A DNA stretch of 10,486 nucleotides, taken from an uncultured Rickettsiales bacterium (lineage in GTDB: Bacteria > Pseudomonadota > Alphaproteobacteria > Rs-D84). Of the stretch, positions 6,153 to 10,486 are shown one piece after another. The position numbers were made by a program, and so were the translations under genes. Each line of letters opens with the position of its first letter. Positions within the stretch are counted from its first letter, which is position 1. The stretch is taken from contig UROD01000024.1 in NCBI GenBank assembly GCA_900549365.1, forward strand, positions 1 to 10,486, read 5' to 3'. The notes beneath the pieces were generated by a model. The model made no database searches. It was given only the letters and a program-made list of their open reading frames with translations, and was not told where the DNA came from.

Positions 6153-6177
6153 TCATCATCGCTTGCGCGACGCGTAT

Positions 6178-6206
6178 ATTATAAATATTTACGGTGGAAA
6201 TTGCAA
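6178..6206 (-). promoter_or_regulatory. Sigma-70-type promoter of the tmRNA
   Basis: On the minus strand TTGCAA (6206-6201), a 17-bp spacer and a perfect TATAAT (6183-6178) predict a start near 6171, upstream of the acceptor piece. The sequence TAAATATTTATAAT before and through the -10 box is identical to that in the tRNA-Arg promoter at 8571-8584. Confidence 0.85.
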
Positions 6207-6222
6207 GTTTTTAAGTTATAAT
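6195..6222 (+). promoter_or_regulatory. Putative obgE promoter, divergent from and overlapping the tmRNA promoter
   Basis: A perfect TATAAT at 6217-6222 would start transcription near 6229. The only -35 candidate at proper spacing is the weak TGGAAA (6195-6200, 16 bp). This overlaps the -35 region of the tmRNA promoter on the other strand, so the two promoters may compete. An AGGA at 6233-6236 is placed well for the obgE ATG at 6243. Confidence 0.45.
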
Positions 6223-6242
6223 CACGGAAAATAGGATAAAAA

Positions 6243-7295
6243 ATGAAATTCTTAGATAAAGCAAAGATTACAATCAAAGCAGGCGACGGTGGCAACGGCA
6301 GTGCCAGTTTCCGCAGGGAGAAGTATATTGAATTTGGTGGTCCAAACGGTGGCGATGGCGGTCGTGGTGGCGATATTGTTTTTCGCGCCGTGCCAAATGT
6401 GAACACACTGATTGATTATCGTTACAAGACCAATTTTGCCGCGGGACGTGGTGAAAACGGTATGGGCAAAATGCGTACGGGCGCGTCGGGCGAAACATTG
6501 ATTTTGCCGGTGCCAACGGGTACGGTCATTTTGTCCGAGAACGAAGAAATTGAATACGCCGACCTGTCTGCCGATGGTATGGAATATCGTGCGGTGCGCG
6601 GCGGTAATGGCGGCTGGGGCAATCTGCATTTCAAAAGCCCAACAAATCGTGCCCCACGTCAGGCAAATGACGGTCTGCCTGGGGAAGTGCGCACGGTTGT
6701 TTTGCGCCTGAAATTGATTGCAGATATTGGCTTGGTCGGTTTCCCAAATGCAGGCAAATCAACATTGCTGTCGGCGGTGACATCGGCGCGTCCAAAGATT
6801 GCAAATTACCCATTTACAACATTGAATCCGCAACTGGGGGTTATGTACGCACACAATCGTGAATATGTGCTGGTTGACCTGCCTGGGCTGATAGAAGGGG
6901 CATATACCGGTGTCGGTCTGGGGGACAGATTTTTGGGGCACGCAGAACGTACAAAGTTGATACTGCATGTCATTGATGGCACAGAACCAGATTGGGCTGC
7001 ACGCTATGCGGCAATTCGCTATGAAATGGATTCTTATGGTGGTGGATTGGTGCACAAGCCGGAAATGGTTATCATAAACAAAATTGATGCAATTGACGAT
7101 GATGAATTAAAAACTCGGCTGTCCGATTTCAAGAAATCATTTGGACGTAAAAAGAAACCGGAAATTATAACCATCAGTGCCGCCGGTATGCTGGGCATTC
7201 ATGAATTGATTTCTGCGATTGAAAAGAAATTTTTGGAGATAACAGAACATGAAAATATACAGAAATCCGCTGGCGACGTCATTTCCGACAAATGA
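6243..7295 (+). CDS. obgE: GTPase ObgE (CgtA), 50S ribosome assembly
   Basis: Obg is an essential GTPase that binds the large ribosomal subunit during maturation and links assembly to the cell's energy state and the stringent response. This 350-residue protein starts with the glycine-rich Obg domain (1 to about 157; AGDGGNGS, GGPNGGDGGRGGD, VRGGNGGWGN). The GTPase domain follows: G1 GFPNAGKS (166-173), G2 FTT (191-193), G3 DLPG (212-215), G4 NKID (279-282) and G5 SAA (312-314). After the G domain there are only about 30 residues, so there is no extra C-terminal domain, as is common in Alphaproteobacteria. The start is supported by AGGA six bases upstream. The last 47 nt overlap the next gene in another frame, suggesting co-transcription with it. 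Confidence 0.97.
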   Translation: MKFLDKAKITIKAGDGGNGSASFRREKYIEFGGPNGGDGGRGGDIVFRAVPNVNTLIDYRYKTNFAAGRGENGMGKMRTGASGETLILPVPTGTVILSENEEIEYADLSADGMEYRAVRGGNGGWGNLHFKSPTNRAPRQANDGLPGEVRTVVLRLKLIADIGLVGFPNAGKSTLLSAVTSARPKIANYPFTTLNPQLGVMYAHNREYVLVDLPGLIEGAYTGVGLGDRFLGHAERTKLILHVIDGTEPDWAARYAAIRYEMDSYGGGLVHKPEMVIINKIDAIDDDELKTRLSDFKKSFGRKKKPEIITISAAGMLGIHELISAIEKKFLEITEHENIQKSAGDVISDK

Positions 7296-7737
7296 CGACA
7301 AAATTTATGCGTATTCAACCGCATGCCTGAATGGCGCAGTCGCACATCGCCCAGATTACACAACAGTGCCACTGAAAACATTAAACCCCGCACTGGTTGA
7401 ATTTATTGGTGGTCTGTGGCGTGTCCAGACACCATGCGATTACAACGTGCAAAATATTCGTGGCAAAGATTTGATTATTGGGGCGCGTCTGCCACATCAG
7501 GAAAAAACATTCTTTGAATATTACGAGGCCAGTTTACTGACATTCAACTGCTATGGCCCATTGACGCCGCGTTTTGATGTTGTTGTTGCAAAATACACCA
7601 CAGATCATGGCACATATTGGTCTTATGGGCGTAATATTGCAGATGCACGTGCATTCTTGGGCATCCGTCTGTACGACGAATATATGGATTTGATTCATTC
7701 GGTTGCCTGTCGGAAAACCGCACAAAAATCCAAATAA
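7249..7737 (+). CDS. Uncharacterised protein co-transcribed with obgE
   Basis: I do not recognise this 162-residue protein. It has no signal peptide or membrane helix, and it is rich in aromatic residues in the middle (KTFFEYYEASLLTFNCYGPL; YTTDHGTYWSYGRNIADARAFLG). This suggests a small globular cytoplasmic protein. The segment RNIADARAFLGIRLYDEYMDLI near the C terminus looks helical. A GGAG (7235-7238) lies 10 nt before the ATG. The first 47 nt are inside the end of obgE, so translation is probably coupled to it. Codon use looks like the neighbours'. No terminator is seen after the stop. A ribosome-related role is possible from position only. Confidence 0.72.
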   Translation: MKIYRNPLATSFPTNDDKIYAYSTACLNGAVAHRPDYTTVPLKTLNPALVEFIGGLWRVQTPCDYNVQNIRGKDLIIGARLPHQEKTFFEYYEASLLTFNCYGPLTPRFDVVVAKYTTDHGTYWSYGRNIADARAFLGIRLYDEYMDLIHSVACRKTAQKSK

Positions 7738-7757
7738 TCGCGACGTTTATCTTTCGT

Positions 7758-7785
7758 TTGCTTTTCTCTTTCTTTCTGCTAGAAT
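7758..7785 (+). promoter_or_regulatory. Putative promoter of the rubrerythrin gene
   Basis: TTGCTT (7758-7763), a 16-bp pyrimidine-rich spacer and TAGAAT (7780-7785) form a plausible sigma-70 promoter. The predicted start near 7792 leaves a leader of about 30 nt that contains the strong ribosome-binding site AAGGAG. No obvious operator such as a PerR- or Fur-like palindrome was seen. Confidence 0.6.
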
Positions 7786-7821
7786 CTGGGTGTGAAAAAC
7801 AATAAAAAGGAGAAAAGGCAC

Positions 7822-8451
7822 ATGGCACAAGTATCATTAAAGGGTACCCAAACCGAAAAAAACTTGCTGATTGCGTTTGCTGGCGAATCACAGGCGCGTA
7901 ATCGCTATTCATTCTTTGCGTCCAAGGCCAAAGACGAAGGTTATCAGGCAATTTCAAAAATCTTTTTGGAAACAGCCGAACAGGAACGTGAACACGCATC
8001 TCGTTTGTTCAAATTCTTGGAAGGGGGCGATTTGGAAATAACCGCATCATTCCCAGCGGGAAAAATCGGCACAACATTGGAAAATTTGCAGGCGGCGGCA
8101 TTTGGTGAACACGAAGAAAACACCAACATGTACCCAAAATTTGCCCAAATTGCAGCCCAAGAAGGTTTCCCTGCAATCGCAGATGTGTTGAAAAACATCG
8201 GCTATGCCGAACGCTATCATGAATCACGTTATCGTGCATTGATTGACGCGATTGAAAACGGCACATTGTTCAAGCAAGATCATATTGTTATGTGGCGTTG
8301 CACCAATTGCGGTATGTGGCATATTGGCACAGAAGCGCCAAAGGTTTGCCCAGCATGTTTGCACCCACAGGGCTATTTCATCAGCGAGGGTACAATTTCC
8401 CGCTGTGACACGAACGAAGGGTTCTGTGAATACACAAACATTGATGACTAA
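7822..8451 (+). CDS. rbr: Rubrerythrin (peroxide reductase, diiron plus rubredoxin domains)
   Basis: Rubrerythrin reduces hydrogen peroxide to water in the cytoplasm of anaerobes and microaerophiles. The 209-residue protein has the four-helix diiron domain (1 to about 150), with ligand candidates E22, E55 and H58 (ExxH in EREH), E96 and E99 (GEHEEN), E130 and E134 (YAERYHESRY). A C-terminal rubredoxin domain binds one iron through C160, C163, C176 and C179 (CTNCG and CPACL). The domain order is the classical one. Unusual is a tail of about 20 residues after the rubredoxin (from SEGTISR on) with two further cysteines, C195 and C202. The frame is open to a GTG at 7792, but ATG 7822 is chosen: it follows AAGGAG and AAAGG and gives the family-typical start. 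Its own promoter and terminator make it a single-gene unit. Confidence 0.96.
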   Translation: MAQVSLKGTQTEKNLLIAFAGESQARNRYSFFASKAKDEGYQAISKIFLETAEQEREHASRLFKFLEGGDLEITASFPAGKIGTTLENLQAAAFGEHEENTNMYPKFAQIAAQEGFPAIADVLKNIGYAERYHESRYRALIDAIENGTLFKQDHIVMWRCTNCGMWHIGTEAPKVCPACLHPQGYFISEGTISRCDTNEGFCEYTNIDD

Positions 8452-8474
8452 AAAACGCCCGTTTGGGCGTTTTT
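8451..8474 (+). terminator. Rho-independent terminator of the rubrerythrin gene
   Basis: AAAAACGCCC (8451-8460), loop GTTT and GGGCGTTTTT (8465-8474) form a perfect 10-bp stem whose 3' arm is itself a T tract (TTTTTCTTATT). It begins on the last base of the stop codon. Confidence 0.93.
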
Positions 8475-8556
8475 CTTATTCCCCAGCAGGGATGGGCGCG
8501 CAGCAGTGCAACGGGGGTTGTCACTTGCCTGAAAGAATTAATAAAACATAACCGCC

Positions 8557-8584
8557 TTGCAATTTATCAATAAATATTTATAAT
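8557..8584 (+). promoter_or_regulatory. Sigma-70-type promoter of tRNA-Arg
   Basis: TTGCAA (8557-8562), a 16-bp spacer and a perfect TATAAT (8579-8584) predict a start near 8591, five bases before the tRNA. The design, and much of the spacer, match the tmRNA promoter. The rest of the interval from 8475 shows no other feature. Confidence 0.85.
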
Positions 8585-8595
8585 GATGCCCAAAT

Positions 8596-8672
8596 GCACC
8601 CGTGGCTCAACTGGATAGAGCATCGCCCTCCGAAGGCGGGGACTGCGCGTTCGAATCGCGCCGGGTGCGCCA
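8596..8672 (+). tRNA. tRNA-Arg (anticodon CCG)
   Basis: A complete cloverleaf: acceptor GCACCCG/CGGGTGC, D stem GCTC/GAGC, anticodon stem TCGCC/GGCGG with loop CTCCGAA (anticodon CCG, 8630-8632), T stem GCGCG/CGCGC with loop TTCGAAT, discriminator G and an encoded CCA (8670-8672). It reads the CGG arginine codon. No terminator follows directly, so the lipoprotein gene 44 nt downstream may be transcribed from the same promoter. Confidence 0.97.
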
Positions 8673-8715
8673 GAAATAATACCCTGAATATTATATAGGC
8701 AAGGGGGCTTTACGT

Positions 8716-9195
8716 ATGAAACGTTTTGCAATTTTTGTTCTGCCATTCGCGCTGGCCGCATGCAACAGCATGTATATCAAACCAAACACGCTGGACGTGA
8801 CCCAGAAATTTTACGCCACACGTGGCGGGTATTCTATGCGTCGCAGTATCAAAGAGCATATGGAATCACGCGGTTATCACGTCGTTGTTGGGCAAACAAA
8901 AACATCTAATGATTATTCTGGTGATGCGTATGATATTGCGATTGATAAAGATGAAATTCCGTCTGACGCGCGATATGTTGTGCGCGTCGCTGAACGTCGC
9001 GAAATATTCAATCCGTTTTGGTGTCCGTTCAATGGGTTCTGGTGGTGGAACTTTAATGTATCTGTGGCCGACCAGAAAACTGGCGAAGAATTGATGTCGT
9101 GGCGTGGTCGCGGGTGTCAGAACAGTTCGTTGCGCAAATTGGACGCCGCGTTGGACGAATTGGAAATGACCGAACAACCAGTCATTGCAGAGTAA
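8716..9195 (+). CDS. Small lipoprotein of unknown function
   Basis: The N terminus is a lipoprotein signal peptide: MKRF, a hydrophobic core IFVLPFAL and the lipobox LAAC (13-16), so the mature 144-residue protein would start at lipidated C16 in the periplasm or outer membrane. The residue after the cysteine is N, not the Asp that retains lipoproteins in the inner membrane. The body (about 30-150) looks like a compact alpha/beta domain. It has a very aromatic patch, FNPFWCPFNGFWWWNF (98-113), then VADQKTGEELMSWRGRGCQNSSLRK, and two cysteines (C103, C134) that could form a disulphide. The latter part recalls DUF4136-like lipoproteins, but I cannot confirm this. AAGGGGG (8701-8707) lies about 8 nt before the ATG, and a strong terminator follows. 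Confidence 0.85.
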   Translation: MKRFAIFVLPFALAACNSMYIKPNTLDVTQKFYATRGGYSMRRSIKEHMESRGYHVVVGQTKTSNDYSGDAYDIAIDKDEIPSDARYVVRVAERREIFNPFWCPFNGFWWWNFNVSVADQKTGEELMSWRGRGCQNSSLRKLDAALDELEMTEQPVIAE

Positions 9196-9227
9196 AAAAC
9201 AAGCCGCCAAATTGGCGGCTTGTTTTT
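9195..9227. terminator. Bidirectional rho-independent terminator between convergent genes
   Basis: AAAAACAAGCCGCC (9195-9208) pairs perfectly with GGCGGCTTGTTTTT (9214-9227) around a 5-nt loop. The flanking A and T runs make it work in both directions, for the lipoprotein gene (plus) and the kinase-like gene (minus). The two stop codons overlap the outer ends of the stem. Confidence 0.93.
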
Positions 9228-10047
9228 ATTTCTGGTTCTGGTGCAGGCCTGCTTTCCACATAACCCACCGGCCAAAATTATTTATTTTACCGATGCGTTC
9301 CAAATGTTTGTGATCCAGCCCTTCGCCAGAGATGCCTTCATAAGCATCAATCAATTCTTGGGGGTTATGACCCAAACGTTCGTATTGTGTGGCCATAACG
9401 CCAAATGCATAGTTTTTATTGCTGATTGCCACATCGTCCATGTCAATCAGACCCGCGTATTCCCCATCGGACGAAACGATAATATTCTTTGGCGTGATTC
9501 CGCAATGGTACAATCCCATGTCGCTTTTTTCGCCACGATTCATAATACGTGTTGCGCCTGCAAACAATGGGGCGACGATTTTGCTGGTGTTTTCTGCGAC
9601 ATCATATTGCACCACCTGATGAATATTTGAATACATCGTTTTGGTTAACGTGTGTAAATCTATTTCAGACATTTTAATAAAATCATCAACAATGGCGCGA
9701 TATATTTTTTTAACAGACGCGTCGGGCATTCCGTCTTTGACGCATTCATATAACGTACGTCCTGGAATCATCTGATATGTTTCCATCCACGATGATTTGT
9801 ATACGTGTTGTTCCAGTTTTGGCACAGAAATACCGTGCTGATTCAACGTGCGATTGAATTGTATGTTCTTGAACAGCATATCAAAATCGTTGAATTTGAA
9901 CATATATTTGTTGTCATTTTCGTCTTGGACAACGAATGTGCAATACCCCGTACCAGGGATGTGGGGGCGTTCAATTTTTGTAGCGTATGGAATAATACTG
10001 CGAATTGCTTGAAAATAGTATGTTGGAACAGTACTGTTTTTACTCAT
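9226..10047 (-). CDS. Phosphotransferase-fold (APH/choline-kinase-like) protein lacking the usual catalytic Asp
   Basis: The 273-residue protein resembles the aminoglycoside phosphotransferase and choline kinase fold. YMFKFN (48-53) may carry the ATP-contacting lysine K51. METYQMIPGRTLYECV (88-103) matches the hinge and following segment (typically YE.IPG..L). YHCGITPKNIIV (180-191) aligns with the Brenner motif HGDLHPGNILV, and GLIDMDD (199-205) is the metal-binding DFG equivalent. The usual catalytic aspartate of HxD is glycine here (H181-C182-G183), while N188 and D202 are kept. The protein may therefore be a pseudokinase or use an altered mechanism. No signal peptide or membrane segment is seen. 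AAAGGA about 8 nt upstream supports the ATG, and a promoter and a bidirectional terminator frame it as a single gene. The substrate cannot be told; antibiotic resistance is not implied. Confidence 0.75.
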   Translation of the reverse strand: MSKNSTVPTYYFQAIRSIIPYATKIERPHIPGTGYCTFVVQDENDNKYMFKFNDFDMLFKNIQFNRTLNQHGISVPKLEQHVYKSSWMETYQMIPGRTLYECVKDGMPDASVKKIYRAIVDDFIKMSEIDLHTLTKTMYSNIHQVVQYDVAENTSKIVAPLFAGATRIMNRGEKSDMGLYHCGITPKNIIVSSDGEYAGLIDMDDVAISNKNYAFGVMATQYERLGHNPQELIDAYEGISGEGLDHKHLERIGKINNFGRWVMWKAGLHQNQK

Positions 10048-10079
10048 ATAATTTATCCTTTTAGATTATTGCCAAATAT

Positions 10080-10107
10080 ATTTTATGTCAATTTTTGTGA
10101 ATGTCAA
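10080..10107 (-). promoter_or_regulatory. Putative promoter of the kinase-like gene
   Basis: On the minus strand a consensus TTGACA (10107-10102), a 16-bp spacer and TAAAAT (10085-10080) form a strong sigma-70 promoter. A second TTGACA (10091-10086) lies within the spacer, so there may be overlapping start sites. The predicted leader is about 25 nt and holds the ribosome-binding site AAAGGA. Confidence 0.65.
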
Positions 10108-10129
10108 GGGGTGTAATAATACAAATGTT

Positions 10130-10486
10130 TTAATCGCGCGACAATGCGGCCAGCATAAAATCGTCTAAATCCCCGTCCAGAACCGCGGCGGAATCTGTTT
10201 TTTCAACACCTGTGCGCACATCTTTGACCAACTGATATGGGTACAGGACATAGTTGCGAATTTGGCTGCCCCACTCAATTTTTTTCTGGGCGGCCTTGGC
10301 TGCGTTTTCTTCGGCTGCGCGTTTTTCTAATTCTAATTCATACAAACGCGAGCGCAATATTTTCATTGCCATATCTTTGTTTTGAAACTGGCTGCGTTCG
10401 TTTTGGCACGTGACGACAATGCCTGTTGGTATGTGGGTAATGCGCACTGCGCTGTCGGTTTTGTTTACGTGTTGGCCACCCGCCCC
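10130..10486 (-). CDS. prfB: Peptide chain release factor 2, C-terminal part (cut by window edge)
   Basis: The 118 visible residues are the end of a class I release factor, which recognises UGA and UAA stop codons and triggers peptide release in the ribosome. The visible part starts at the catalytic GGQ loop (GAGGQHVNKTDSAVRITH), whose glutamine is N5-methylated by PrmC in other bacteria. KTDSA, CQNERSQFQNK, RLYELELEKR, the segment from EWGSQIRNYVL to RTGVE, and LDGDLDDF are of RF2 rather than RF1 type. The reading frame is open through the window edge, so the internal GTG at 10447 is not the start. The N-terminal domain, stop-codon recognition motif and any programmed frameshift site are outside. 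The stop at 10130 is about 23 nt upstream of the promoter for the kinase-like gene, and no terminator is seen between them. Confidence 0.96.
   Translation of the reverse strand, partial: GAGGQHVNKTDSAVRITHIPTGIVVTCQNERSQFQNKDMAMKILRSRLYELELEKRAAEENAAKAAQKKIEWGSQIRNYVLYPYQLVKDVRTGVEKTDSAAVLDGDLDDFMLAALSRD

Larger units (their letters stand above)
5809..6154 (-). ncRNA. ssrA: Permuted two-piece transfer-messenger RNA (tmRNA, SsrA)
   Basis: tmRNA with SmpB rescues stalled ribosomes and tags the incomplete protein for proteolysis. The gene is permuted: the 3' acceptor piece is transcribed first. It ends at 6092 with CAGCTCC-ACCA and contains a T stem TGGGG/CCCCA (6119-6115 and 6107-6103) around loop GGCGGTA. 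After a roughly 59-nt spacer, the tag-encoding piece begins at 6032 with GGGGCTGACATAG and TTTCGAC, like the conserved tmRNA 5' end. GGGGCTG (6032-6026) pairs with CAGCTCC (6102-6096) to form the alanine-type acceptor stem. Pseudoknot PK1 is visible as CGAC/GTCG (5984-5981 with 5975-5972) interlocked with GGC/GCC (5978-5976 with 5965-5963). The tag reads ANDNVRLAMAA and then stop. The outer ends, and the 5' end of the mature acceptor piece (somewhere around 6125-6150), are approximate. This permuted form plus an ANDN tag points to Alphaproteobacteria. Confidence 0.95.

Noticed and set aside
7544..7999. A 151-codon minus-strand frame spanning the end of the 162-residue gene and the rubrerythrin start
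   Set aside because: It crosses the promoter and start of a well-supported gene on the other strand and has no ribosome-binding site.
8567..8761. A 64-codon minus-strand frame containing AIRTRSPRLRRAMLYPVEPR-like sequence
   Set aside because: It is the antisense translation of tRNA-Arg, a well-known source of false protein annotations.
10445..10447. GTG as the start of a 105-residue gene at the right edge
   Set aside because: The frame continues through the window edge and encodes the GGQ motif of RF2 upstream of this codon.

Overview
The window most likely comes from an uncultured alphaproteobacterium of moderate GC content. The strongest evidence is a permuted, two-piece tmRNA gene on the minus strand (about 5809-6154) whose tag begins ANDN, a form typical of Alphaproteobacteria. 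Dense gene packing, many overlapping reading frames and a rubrerythrin suggest a small or streamlined genome living with little oxygen, possibly host-associated. The lifestyle is inference. No mobile element, CRISPR array or prophage is visible.

Layout. 1-73: a CAU-anticodon tRNA (minus) with its own promoter. 158-1447: a PIF1/RecD-like helicase (plus). Its 3' end overlaps, tail to tail, the last gene of a five-gene minus-strand operon (5445 down to 1395). In transcription order the operon holds a Lon-like AAA+ protein with no peptidase domain, an unrecognised 87-residue protein, tsaB, rimI, and an unrecognised 362-residue protein with a hydrolase-like serine motif. Upstream of it are a terminator (5491-5518), a two-helix small membrane protein (5540-5770) and the tmRNA, all on the minus strand. 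The tmRNA and obgE are divergent and start from adjacent promoters in a short AT-rich region. obgE overlaps an unrecognised 162-residue gene. Then come a rubrerythrin with its own promoter and terminator, tRNA-Arg(CCG), a small lipoprotein, a bidirectional terminator, a phosphotransferase-fold protein (minus), and the 3' part of prfB (release factor 2, minus) cut by the window edge.

Theme. Much of the window serves translation and its quality control: two tRNAs, tmRNA (ribosome rescue), RF2 (termination), TsaB (t6A modification of tRNA), RimI (N-terminal acetylation), ObgE (ribosome-assembly GTPase) and a Lon relative. The points most worth following are the Lon-like protein that keeps its ATPase motifs but stops where the protease domain should begin; the tmRNA with its AMAA-ending tag, non-canonical T-loop and processing stem; a promoter of nearly identical design (TTGCAA, 16-17 bp, TATAAT) in front of all three stable RNA genes; and a kinase-fold protein without the usual catalytic aspartate.
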